Notes: a model not told the origin generated them from the letters alone. A stretch of 6,219 nucleotides of DNA from Porticoccaceae bacterium (GCA_019090225.1 JAHRWI010000377.1:1-6219), one strand, 5' to 3'. Counted from the first letter of the stretch, positions 1 to 6,059 are shown. Made by a program: numbers and translations.

Positions 1-173
1 AAAACCGGGCGCTGATGGGTGCTACCAATCCAAAGGAAGCCGAAGCGGGAACCATTAGAGCAGATTTTGCCGATACCATTGATGCCAATGCCGTACACGG
101 TTCAGATTCTCCAGAGTCTGCGGCACGGGAAATCAGCTATTTTTTTGATGCGGGTGAAATTTGCCCGCGTTAG
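1..173 (+). CDS. ndk: Nucleoside diphosphate kinase, C-terminal 56 residues (5' partial)
   Basis: The frame is open from the window edge to TAG at 171-173; bases 1-2 finish a codon whose first base lies outside. It encodes the C-terminal part of Ndk, the cytoplasmic enzyme that transfers a gamma-phosphate from ATP to other (deoxy)nucleoside diphosphates through a phosphohistidine. The translation reads NRALMGATNP, then AGTIRADFA, NAVHGSDS and ESAAREISYFF, closing with ICPR. These are the family's conserved C-terminal blocks. The catalytic histidine is in NAVHGSDS (codon 96-98). Full-length bacterial Ndk has about 141-143 residues, so roughly 85 are missing upstream, purely because of the window edge. 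rlmN follows after 34 bases, as in many gammaproteobacteria. No terminator-like hairpin with a T-tract separates the two genes, so cotranscription is possible. Confidence 0.97.
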   Translation, partial: NRALMGATNPKEAEAGTIRADFADTIDANAVHGSDSPESAAREISYFFDAGEICPR

Positions 174-207
174 TAAGTCCAACTCGCTAACACTGATAAA
201 CAAGGTT

Positions 208-1377
208 ATGGAGACGATTCCAAACAGTCAAACCGGAGCAGACTTAAGCAGCTCAAAAATTAATTTGCTGGGTTTGGGTGAGCAAGGTCTGATAGATTTT
301 TTCGAGAGTATCGGAGAACGGAAATTTCGTGCCAAACAGGTACTGAAATGGATGCATGTTCGAGGCGTTACCGAATTTTCTGAAATGACCGATCTCTCTA
401 AGTCATTGCGAGAACAATTAAGTCAGGTGGCTGAAGTACGCTTGCCAGAAGTGGTTAGCCGGTCTGACTCAGAGGACGGCACCATTAAGTGGCTGATCAG
501 AACCGCGGGTGGCAGTTGTGTCGAATCGGTTTATATCCCCGAAAATGGACGTGGCACTTTATGTGTGTCCTCGCAAATTGGCTGTGTGCTTGACTGCAGT
601 TTTTGTGCCACTGGCAAGCAGGGTTTTAACCGTGACCTGGATGCTTCTGAAATCATTGCTCAGGTGTGGATTGCAGTTCAGGCACTTGCACCCGGACGAG
701 CCGGCAATTATCGCGCCGTCACCAATGTGGTGCTGATGGGTATGGGTGAACCGCTGCTGAATTTCGATAATGTCGTAACAGCCGTCAACCTTATGATGCA
801 TGACTGCGCTTATGGTTATTCAAAGCGGCGGGTGACGCTGAGTACCGCTGGTGTTGTGCCAGCCTTAGACAAGCTCGGTGATGTCACAGACGTATCCCTG
901 GCCATTTCTTTACACGCGCCCAACGATGAACTGCGTGATCAATTAGTACCGCTGAACCGAAAATATCCTATCGCAGTTTTGCTTGACTCGGCCCGTCGCT
1001 ATCTTGAAAAAATGCCAGATCAACGGCGCAAAATCACCGTTGAATACACACTTATGGACCAGATCAATGATCGCGAGGAGCACGCCAGGGAACTGGTCGA
1101 GTTACTCAGCGCCACACCTTGTAAAATAAACCTTATTCCATTTAATCCATTCCCAGGCTCAGACTATCGACGGGTCTCTAACAATGCCATGTACAGGTTT
1201 AGAGATATTCTCCATGAAGCCGGGTACACTGCCACGGTGCGAACCACGAGAGGGGATGATATCGCTGCTGCCTGTGGGCAACTGGCCGGTGAGGTGAATG
1301 ACCGAACTCGGCGCAGTCAGAGATATAGGGATAAACAGGCTGATAAGCTGCAAACTGTGAAGATAATTTCGGGCTGA
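208..1377 (+). CDS. rlmN: Dual-specificity 23S rRNA/tRNA adenine-C2 methyltransferase RlmN (radical SAM)
   Basis: RlmN is a cytoplasmic radical-SAM enzyme that methylates C2 of A2503 in 23S rRNA and of A37 in a subset of tRNAs. The 389-residue product matches E. coli RlmN (384 residues) along its length. The radical-SAM cluster motif CxxxCxxC is C126-C130-C133 (GCVLDCSFC), preceded by TLCVSSQ. The GMGEPLLN motif lies at 178-185. The two catalytic cysteines (E. coli C118 and C355) correspond to C119 and C356, the latter in RGDDIAAACGQLAG. The frame stays open upstream to base 19, but that stretch overlaps the end of ndk and has no RlmN similarity. ATG 208 gives an N-terminus where KINLLGL aligns with KINLLDL of E. 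coli. An AAGG at 202-205 sits only 2 bases from this ATG, so the ribosome site is weak. The gene ends 10 bases before pilW. Confidence 0.97.
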   Translation: METIPNSQTGADLSSSKINLLGLGEQGLIDFFESIGERKFRAKQVLKWMHVRGVTEFSEMTDLSKSLREQLSQVAEVRLPEVVSRSDSEDGTIKWLIRTAGGSCVESVYIPENGRGTLCVSSQIGCVLDCSFCATGKQGFNRDLDASEIIAQVWIAVQALAPGRAGNYRAVTNVVLMGMGEPLLNFDNVVTAVNLMMHDCAYGYSKRRVTLSTAGVVPALDKLGDVTDVSLAISLHAPNDELRDQLVPLNRKYPIAVLLDSARRYLEKMPDQRRKITVEYTLMDQINDREEHARELVELLSATPCKINLIPFNPFPGSDYRRVSNNAMYRFRDILHEAGYTATVRTTRGDDIAAACGQLAGEVNDRTRRSQRYRDKQADKLQTVKIISG

Positions 1378-1387
1378 ATAATTTAAC

Positions 1388-2194
1388 ATGATAAAGCTAA
1401 TAGCTGTATCACTTATCGTCATTCTTGGCGCAGTGTCCAGTGCTTGTACCACGACAACAACGCGCTCCGGTAATTCGTTAAGCTCATCATCAAATGTATC
1501 TTCGAGCCAAAGGCAACAGCGAAAGGAAGATGGGCTTGAGACCAGTATAAAGCTGGGTTTGGGTTATCTTCGTGAAGGTAATCGGGATGGGGCGAAACTG
1601 CACCTGCGCAAGGCGCTGAAAGCCAACCCTCGCTCAGCCATGGCCCATAACGCTATGGCCCTATTATATCAGTTGGAAAAAGATAACGATCTCGTCGAAG
1701 AACATTTTCTGAAAGCCCTGAAGTACGACCCTGAATTAACTGCCGGCAGAAACAATTATGCCGTTTTTCTAATGCGCTCAGGGCGCAATGAAGAGGCGTA
1801 TACACACCTTGTCAGGGCGGCGAAAGATATTGAATATTCGCGTCGCGGACGGGTGTACTTGAGTCTCGGTCAGGTCGCCAAGCGTTTGGGTAAAAATGAA
1901 GAAGCCCTCGCGGCCTGGGGGAAATCGATTAATATAGATCCAAATATGGTGCCGTCCTATCTGGCACTAGCTACGGCGTATTTTGATAATAATGACTTGC
2001 CTCGGGCGAAACGTTATCTGGAAAAATATGATGAGCTTGCGGGTCCTAGGGCGAGTGCTTTGTGGCTGGGTGTCAGATTAGAACAGGCCTTTGGCAATAG
2101 AGATGCGGTAGCAAGTAAAGCCTTGGCGTTAGAAAAAATGTTTCCCTATTCACAGCAGTACCTGGATTACCAGGAGTGGCAAAAAAATCAGTGA
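1388..2194 (+). CDS. pilW: Type IV pilus pilotin lipoprotein PilW/PilF (TPR protein)
   Basis: This 268-residue protein corresponds to PilF of Pseudomonas (about 252 residues), named PilW in other species. PilF is an outer-membrane lipoprotein that helps the PilQ secretin reach and assemble in the outer membrane during type IV pilus biogenesis. A signal peptide (residues 1-19, hydrophobic LIAVSLIVILGAV) ends at VSSA-C20. C20 is the likely lipidated cysteine, although the -3 position is Ser rather than the usual Leu. Thr at +2 fits outer-membrane sorting. Residues 21-40 form a Ser/Thr-rich linker, then about five TPR units follow from residue 52 to 215. Clear units are LGLGYLREGNRDGAKLHLRK, the next ending in ALKYDPEL, and LGQVAKRLGKNEEALAAWGK. 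The C-terminal GVRLEQAFGNRDA and FPYSQQYLDYQEW match the PilF ending. No good Shine-Dalgarno precedes ATG 1388, which lies 10 bases after rlmN, so coupled translation is likely. Confidence 0.9.
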   Translation: MIKLIAVSLIVILGAVSSACTTTTTRSGNSLSSSSNVSSSQRQQRKEDGLETSIKLGLGYLREGNRDGAKLHLRKALKANPRSAMAHNAMALLYQLEKDNDLVEEHFLKALKYDPELTAGRNNYAVFLMRSGRNEEAYTHLVRAAKDIEYSRRGRVYLSLGQVAKRLGKNEEALAAWGKSINIDPNMVPSYLALATAYFDNNDLPRAKRYLEKYDELAGPRASALWLGVRLEQAFGNRDAVASKALALEKMFPYSQQYLDYQEWQKNQ

Positions 2195-2204
2195 TGGTGA
2201 AGTA

Positions 2205-2726
2205 GTGGAAGAGCAAAACGGCGTGCCGGATATGGCGGTTTTGCCTGGATTAAAAATGCGTAAAGCCCGGACGGAACTGTCTATTTCTGTTGAGGCGGCG
2301 GCGGCATCGCTGGGACTGACAGAGAGGATGCTCAAAGCCCTCGAAGCCGATGACTACAGCAAGCTCCCGGCTGCTGTCTATGTTCGCGGTTATATTAAAA
2401 GTTACTGTTCACTGTTAAATATTGATGCTTCAGCCATTTTGCTGGCTTTTGAAAAGCTGATTGAAATGGAAAAGCAGCAGAGTCCTGAAGATGAGAAAAA
2501 ACCGCTTCTCGAAGACCTGCGATTGCGCATCATAATAGCCTGTACTGTAACCATATTGTTGCTGCTAATAGCGGTGGCAATATTTGCGGAGAGCCTGGAT
2601 GGCAAGACTCATTTGGGTGACCAGAGAGAATACGGTGGGGATTATGTATGTTCAGAAGTACCAACCTCATCGCTTATTTCCCAGGCGCGTTATGGCCCGC
2701 TCTCCACGACCGAAATAAGTGTCTAA
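2205..2726 (+). CDS. rodZ: RodZ-like cytoskeletal helix-turn-helix membrane protein, short form lacking the C-terminal periplasmic domain
   Basis: RodZ is an inner-membrane protein that links MreB filaments to the cell-wall elongation machinery and supports rod shape. The product has 173 residues, against 337 in E. coli. Residues 15-85 form the cytoplasmic HTH_25-type domain: LKMRKARTELSISVEAAAAS, then LTERMLKALEADDY, then YVRGYIKSYCSLLNI. The aromatic pair that contacts MreB in E. coli (F60, Y64) aligns with Y59 and Y63. A hydrophobic helix at about 108-128 (RIIIACTVTILLLLIAVAIF) is the expected single membrane span. Only about 45 residues follow, including one Cys (C149), with no proline/threonine-rich linker and no DUF4115 beta domain. 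GTG 2205 is chosen because GGTGA at 2196-2200 lies 4 bases upstream; GTG 2223 and ATG 2232 are weaker alternatives. ispG begins 4 bases after the stop, which leaves no room for a frameshifted remainder. Confidence 0.87.
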   Translation: MEEQNGVPDMAVLPGLKMRKARTELSISVEAAAASLGLTERMLKALEADDYSKLPAAVYVRGYIKSYCSLLNIDASAILLAFEKLIEMEKQQSPEDEKKPLLEDLRLRIIIACTVTILLLLIAVAIFAESLDGKTHLGDQREYGGDYVCSEVPTSSLISQARYGPLSTTEISV

Positions 2727-2730
2727 TCAG

Positions 2731-3843
2731 ATGTCAATTGAATCACTGATTCAACGCCGTCAAACGCGACAGATCATGGTTGGCGATGTGCCAGTCGGTG
2801 GTGATGCGCCGATTTCGGTGCAGAGCATGACCAACACCGAAACCACAGATGTAGCTGCTACCGTTGCCCAGATCGAAGCTATTCAGAATGCCGGGGCAGA
2901 CCTGGTTAGAGTCTCCGTGCCGACTATGGATGCCGCTGAGGCCTTTGGAGAAATTCGTCGTCAGGTCAAAGTCCCGCTTATAGCTGATATTCATTTTGAC
3001 CATAAGATCGCACTTAGAGTCGCGGATCTCGGTGTCGATTGTTTGCGTATCAACCCCGGCAATATTGGTAAGGAAGAGCGAGTTCGTGCGGTGGTAGATA
3101 AGGCGCGGGATTTAAATATTCCCATCCGCATTGGTGTCAACGCCGGTTCCCTGGAGAAAGACCTGCAAAGGAAATACGGTGAACCGACTCCGGATGCGAT
3201 GGTGGAATCCGCGATGCGGCATGTGGATATTCTGGACCGTCTGAATTTTCAAAACTTTAAATTGAGTCTCAAAGCGTCTGATATTTTTATGACCGTGGCG
3301 GCTTATCGAAAGATAGCGAGTCAAATCGATCAGCCATTACATCTGGGAATTACCGAAGCCGGTGGCTTGCGCTCCGGCACAGTTAAGTCTGCGGTTGGGC
3401 TTGGTATTCTGTTGATGGATGGTATCGGCGATACCATCAGAATATCCCTTGCGGCAGATCCAGTCGAAGAGGTAAAGGTCGGCTGGGACTTATTAAAAAG
3501 CCTGCGATTGCGCAGTAAGGGCATCAACTTTGTCGCTTGTCCGAGTTGTTCCCGACAAAATTTCGATGTTATTAGTACTCTCAATGAACTAGAAAATCGT
3601 CTCGAAGATATTACCGTGCCCCTGGATGTCGCAGTGATTGGCTGCGTCGTGAACGGGCCAGGTGAAGCTAAAGTAGCGGACATGGGTCTTACCGGCGGTA
3701 CACCCAAACACCTGTTATATATTGATGGCAAGCCTGCTGAGAAATTGACCAAAGCAAACCTGGTTGATGATCTGGAAGAGCGTATTCGCAGCAAGGCCGC
3801 AGAAAAAGCCAGTCAGCTTGAACGCTTGATTGCCACGACCTAG
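2731..3843 (+). CDS. ispG: 4-hydroxy-3-methylbut-2-enyl diphosphate synthase IspG
   Basis: IspG (GcpE) is a cytoplasmic [4Fe-4S] enzyme of the MEP isoprenoid pathway. It reduces methylerythritol cyclodiphosphate to HMBPP using electrons from flavodoxin or ferredoxin. The 370-residue product is near-identical in layout to E. coli IspG (372 residues). The N-terminal TIM-barrel part carries VQSMTNT, RVSVPTMDAAEAF, ADIHFD, RINPGNIG and NAGSLEKDL. The C-terminal part carries the cluster ligands CPSC (C270, C273) and C305 in GCVVNGPGEA, with E312 the expected fourth ligand. These numbers equal the E. coli numbering when translation starts at ATG 2731. GTG 2719 is in frame and would add four residues and overlap rodZ by 8 bases; neither start has a strong Shine-Dalgarno. 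Tight spacing to rodZ suggests a shared transcript. The 3' side opens into the largest gap of the window. Confidence 0.98.
   Translation: MSIESLIQRRQTRQIMVGDVPVGGDAPISVQSMTNTETTDVAATVAQIEAIQNAGADLVRVSVPTMDAAEAFGEIRRQVKVPLIADIHFDHKIALRVADLGVDCLRINPGNIGKEERVRAVVDKARDLNIPIRIGVNAGSLEKDLQRKYGEPTPDAMVESAMRHVDILDRLNFQNFKLSLKASDIFMTVAAYRKIASQIDQPLHLGITEAGGLRSGTVKSAVGLGILLMDGIGDTIRISLAADPVEEVKVGWDLLKSLRLRSKGINFVACPSCSRQNFDVISTLNELENRLEDITVPLDVAVIGCVVNGPGEAKVADMGLTGGTPKHLLYIDGKPAEKLTKANLVDDLEERIRSKAAEKASQLERLIATT
3418..3438 (+). repeat. Perfect 9-bp inverted repeat inside ispG
   Basis: GATGGTATC and GATACCATC are exact reverse complements separated by GGC. The segment encodes the conserved DGIGDTI peptide, so protein constraint may explain it. 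In mRNA it would form a compact 9-bp stem with a 3-base loop. Confidence 0.6.
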
Positions 3844-3856
3844 AATTTGTTAAACT

Positions 3857-3872
3857 AGGCTTCGATAAGCCT
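3857..3872 (+). terminator. Weak hairpin downstream of ispG, possible partial terminator or processing site
   Basis: AGGCTT and AAGCCT form a perfect 6-bp inverted repeat around a CGAT loop, starting 13 bases after the ispG stop. The following TTGTCTCGTT is only moderately T-rich rather than a true T-tract, so strong intrinsic termination is unlikely. Attenuation between the upstream genes and hisS, or protection of the ispG transcript end, is possible. Confidence 0.3.
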
Positions 3873-3890
3873 TGTCTCGTTAAGGAAAAT

Positions 3891-3935
3891 CCAGTTCAAC
3901 TAAATCAAGTTCAACAAAACCCGGTTAAACGCCGC
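3891..3935 (+). repeat. Three degenerate 15-base tandem units around GTTCAAC/GTTAAAC
   Basis: Consecutive units CCAGTTCAACTAAAT, CAAGTTCAACAAAAC and CCGGTTAAACGCCGC start at 3891, 3906 and 3921. AGTTCAAC is exact in the first two (3893-3900 and 3908-3915), and GGTTAAAC at 3923-3930 keeps the 15-base register. A further ATTCAAC at 3937-3943 is out of strict register, and GTTAAAC also occurs at 3849-3855. The core GTTNAAC is itself palindromic. The role is unknown. Confidence 0.45.
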
Positions 3936-3960
3936 TATTCAACAAGCCCTGTTGGCAAAT

Positions 3961-3966
3961 ACGGAA
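3961..3966 (+). promoter_or_regulatory. Modest ribosome binding site deciding the hisS TTG start
   Basis: ACGGAA contains a GGA core ending 8 bases before TTG 3973. No comparable purine run precedes the alternative TTG 3952 (upstream bases are CAACAAGCCC). Together with the family alignment this favours the downstream start. Confidence 0.45.
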
Positions 3967-3972
3967 TTCATA

Positions 3973-5244
3973 TTGAGTAAAATACAGTCGCTACGCGGTA
4001 TGAATGATCTACTGCCAGAGCAATCGCCAAACTGGCAATACCTGGAGCAAAAGATTCAAGCTTTGTTACAGAGCTATGGTTACCGAGAAATCCGCTTTCC
4101 GCTGCTTGAAAGTACCGAGCTGTTTAAGCGATCTATTGGTGAAGTCACTGATATCGTTGAAAAGGAAATGTACACATGGCCGGATCGAAATGGTGACAAT
4201 GTTACTTTGCGACCCGAGGGAACAGCTGGCTGTGTGCGAGCTAGCGAGCAAAATGGCCTGCTCCGAAATCAAGTCCAGCGCTTGTGGTATAGCGGCCCCA
4301 TGTTTCGCTACGAGCGGCCCCAGAAAGGTCGTTTGCGACAATTTCATCAGTTCGGGGCAGAAGTGTTTGGTTTGGAGGGCCCGGATATCGATGCCGAAAT
4401 GCTGGTGATGACGGCGCGCTTATGGGTCGATCTGGGCTTGAGTGAACATATCACCCTACAAATCAATTCCTTAGGCAGCGCTGTGGATCGCGGTAAATAT
4501 CGCGAGGCCCTGGTGGAGTTTCTAAGCGCCCATAAAGCCGAACTGGATGAAGATAGTCAGCGTCGGCTAGACAGCAATCCTTTGCGCATATTGGATAGTA
4601 AAAGTAGCCAAACGCAGTTGTTGCTTGATCAGGCGCCTTCATTACCGGACTTTCTCGATGCTGATAGCCGTGAACATTTCGACCGGCTGCGAGCTTTACT
4701 GGATAGTGCCGGTGTCGCTTATGAGGTCAACCCACGTTTGGTGCGCGGCCTTGATTATTATGGCAAAACTGTCTTTGAGTGGGTGACTGATTCTCTGGGC
4801 GCACAGGGAACGGTGTGTGCCGGTGGTCGCTACGACGGACTGGTCGAGCAGTTGGGTGGTAAGCCCACCCCTGCCGTTGGCTTTGGCATGGGCGAAGAGC
4901 GCCTCGTGCTATTACTTGACGCTGTTGGGGCTGTGCCTGATAGTGTCGGCCGTTATCTCGATGCTTACCTGGTAGCGGCGGGTAATGTGAGCGAAGCGGC
5001 CTTGACCTGTAGCGAGCAGATACGCTCTCAATGTGAAGGTTTGCGCCTCCAGAATCACTGTGGCGGTGGCAGTTTTAAAAGTCAGATGAAAAAAGCTGAC
5101 CGCAGCGGCGCAAAAGTGGCGCTCATTATTGGTGAAGATGAGGCTGCGGCAGAGCAGATCACCATAAAATACTTACGGGAAGATAGACAGCAGCAGACCC
5201 TAGCACTACCAGAGGTAGTGAAACTGCTTATGCAACTTGACTAA
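3973..5244 (+). CDS. hisS: Histidine--tRNA ligase (HisRS), TTG start
   Basis: HisRS is a cytoplasmic class II aminoacyl-tRNA synthetase that charges tRNA-His. The 423-residue product matches E. coli HisS (424). Residues 7-15 (LRGMNDLLP) give the conserved N-terminus. Class II motif 2 is at 108-126 (GPMFRYERPQKGR then QFHQ). The histidine-binding segments are LVRGLDYYG (257-264, with R259) and AGGRYDGL (283-290). Motif 3 is GFGMGEERLVLL (303-314, with R310). The C-terminal anticodon-binding domain runs from about 330, with NHCGGGSFKSQMKKAD. No ATG lies upstream of the core: the first in-frame ATG (4000) is the Met inside RGMND. TTG 3973 gives MSKIQSLRGMND, which aligns end to end with family N-termini, and ACGGAA at 3961-3966 provides a modest Shine-Dalgarno about 7 bases away. 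TTG 3952 is in frame but lacks a ribosome site and would add seven residues. Confidence 0.97.
   Translation: MSKIQSLRGMNDLLPEQSPNWQYLEQKIQALLQSYGYREIRFPLLESTELFKRSIGEVTDIVEKEMYTWPDRNGDNVTLRPEGTAGCVRASEQNGLLRNQVQRLWYSGPMFRYERPQKGRLRQFHQFGAEVFGLEGPDIDAEMLVMTARLWVDLGLSEHITLQINSLGSAVDRGKYREALVEFLSAHKAELDEDSQRRLDSNPLRILDSKSSQTQLLLDQAPSLPDFLDADSREHFDRLRALLDSAGVAYEVNPRLVRGLDYYGKTVFEWVTDSLGAQGTVCAGGRYDGLVEQLGGKPTPAVGFGMGEERLVLLLDAVGAVPDSVGRYLDAYLVAAGNVSEAALTCSEQIRSQCEGLRLQNHCGGGSFKSQMKKADRSGAKVALIIGEDEAAAEQITIKYLREDRQQQTLALPEVVKLLMQLD
5204..5220 (+). repeat. Perfect 7-bp inverted repeat near the 3' end of hisS
   Basis: CACTACC and GGTAGTG are exact reverse complements around AGA. The hairpin ends 21 bases before the hisS stop codon. 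No T-tract follows, so it is not an intrinsic terminator. It may be fortuitous or may affect transcript stability at the hisS-yfgM junction. Confidence 0.5.
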
Positions 5245-5304
5245 GCTTTGATAGTTAAGCGAAAACCGACAACCCATAATCAATAACCAAAGTGGAAGAG
5301 AACA
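5245..5304 (+). promoter_or_regulatory. hisS-yfgM spacer with yfgM ribosome binding site and a very weak promoter-like pair
   Basis: GGAAGAG at 5294-5300 is a good Shine-Dalgarno, 4 bases before TTG 5305 (about 6 if GGAAG is the core), and it fixes the yfgM start. CATAAT at 5275-5280 matches a sigma-70 -10 box at 5/6, but the element 17 bases upstream (TAGTTA, 5252-5257) matches a -35 box at only 3/6. A separate promoter for yfgM-bamB is therefore unproven. No hairpin with a T-tract is present, so readthrough from hisS is likely. Confidence 0.4.
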
Positions 5305-6057
5305 TTGGCACAACACCTGAGTGATGAAGAACAAATTGAAAGCCTGAAGCGTTGGTGGAAGGAAAACGGCACCCAGCTTATTTTAGTAGTGGTATTAGTG
5401 ATCGGTAGCTGGTTCGGCTGGCAGCAATGGCAGGACTATCGGGAAACACAGGCGGCTCAGGCCTCGGCTATCTTCGACGACATCACCGAGCTGGTGGGTA
5501 ACCAGCCTATAGATGCTCTCAATGATGATGATCGGCAAAGCTTGCAGGGTCTGGTTGAGTCCCTACGGATTGATCACAAAAATAGTCAATACGCCCAATA
5601 TGCCAGCATGATGCTGGCGCGGGTGGCGGTGGCGGATGCCGAGCTTGAAAAAGCTGCAAGCCTGCTGCAAGAAGTCATTGATAGCAGTGACGATGACGCG
5701 CTGGCTGACGTGGTTCGTCTGCGGTTGGCTCGCATCGAAGTCGCACGCAAAGATTATTCAAAAGCACTTGAAATACTGGATCTTGAGGTGCCAGTGGCCA
5801 TGACTGCCCTGTATGCTGAGTTACGTGGCGATATTTATTATTATCAGCAAGATTTCGCCGCGGCACGAGGGGCTTATCAGTCTGCACTTTCAAGTTTGTC
5901 AGAGAGCGAATCCAGTGCGCTGCCTATATTGAAGCTCAAATTAAATCAGGTGCTTGACGGTTCAGCAGACGAAACAGCGATCCAGACCAACGCAGTAGAA
6001 GCTGTGCCAGAAGCTGTTCAGGAAACTACGTCAAGCGAAGACAAGGGTGAGTCGTGA
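5305..6057 (+). CDS. yfgM: YfgM-like ancillary SecYEG translocon subunit / periplasmic chaperone, TTG start
   Basis: YfgM is an inner-membrane protein with a short cytoplasmic N-terminus and a large periplasmic TPR-like domain. In E. coli it associates with PpiD and SecYEG and helps periplasmic proteins after translocation. The 250-residue product has the family signature at the N-terminus (EEQIESLKRWWKENG), one membrane span at about 24-42 (LILVVVLVIGSWFGW), and a helical TPR-like domain at about 50-215. Typical segments are YAQYASMMLARV, ELEKAASLLQEVID, LRLARIEVARKDYSKALEIL and LRGDIYYYQQDFAAARGAY. E. coli YfgM (206 residues) ends near the equivalent of LKLNQVL (211-217). Here about 33 further residues follow, rich in Glu, Asp, Ser and Thr. 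TTG 5305 is the only reasonable start: it has a good Shine-Dalgarno at 5294-5300, and the first in-frame ATG comes about 100 codons later. bamB starts right at its end. Confidence 0.93.
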   Translation: MAQHLSDEEQIESLKRWWKENGTQLILVVVLVIGSWFGWQQWQDYRETQAAQASAIFDDITELVGNQPIDALNDDDRQSLQGLVESLRIDHKNSQYAQYASMMLARVAVADAELEKAASLLQEVIDSSDDDALADVVRLRLARIEVARKDYSKALEILDLEVPVAMTALYAELRGDIYYYQQDFAAARGAYQSALSSLSESESSALPILKLKLNQVLDGSADETAIQTNAVEAVPEAVQETTSSEDKGES

Positions 6058-6059
6058 AG

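Larger units (their letters stand above)
3844..3972 (+). other. ispG-hisS intergenic region, hisS leader
   Basis: This 129-base, AT-rich stretch is the longest non-coding segment here. It contains a small hairpin (3857-3872), a degenerate 15-base repeat (3891-3935) and then the ribosome site of hisS. The hisS frame is open back to TAA 3901-3903 but holds no ATG or GTG, and no ATG occurs in any + frame. It contains no His-rich leader peptide. The best promoter-like pair I see, TTGATT 3826-3831 and TAAACT 3851-3856, has 19-base spacing and only 4/6 matches in each box, so I do not call a promoter. In E. coli hisS is transcribed from its own promoter, so one here would not be surprising. Confidence 0.6.

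Noticed and set aside
19..207. An N-terminal extension of rlmN using ATG 19, 64, 82, 88 or 148
   Set aside because: The stretch up to 173 is the other frame of the ndk 3' end, which has clear Ndk motifs. The extension has no RlmN similarity, while ATG 208 gives the family length and N-terminus.
2590..2726. A frameshift in rodZ hiding the rest of the periplasmic domain
   Set aside because: Only about 137 bases separate the membrane helix from ispG. This cannot encode the roughly 70-residue DUF4115 domain plus linker in any frame.
3330..3794. A 154-codon open frame on the - strand opposite ispG
   Set aside because: It lies wholly antisense to a strongly conserved gene, has a Ser/Pro/Arg-rich composition typical of shadow frames, and shows no recognisable domain.
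4004..4408. A 134-codon open frame on the + strand inside hisS
   Set aside because: It is out of frame within the conserved catalytic core of hisS and resembles no known family.
5252..5280. A sigma-70 promoter for yfgM-bamB (TAGTTA, 17 bases, CATAAT)
   Set aside because: The -10 box is good (5/6) but the -35 box matches only 3/6. In AT-rich spacer sequence this is expected by chance, so I mention it only within the spacer entry.
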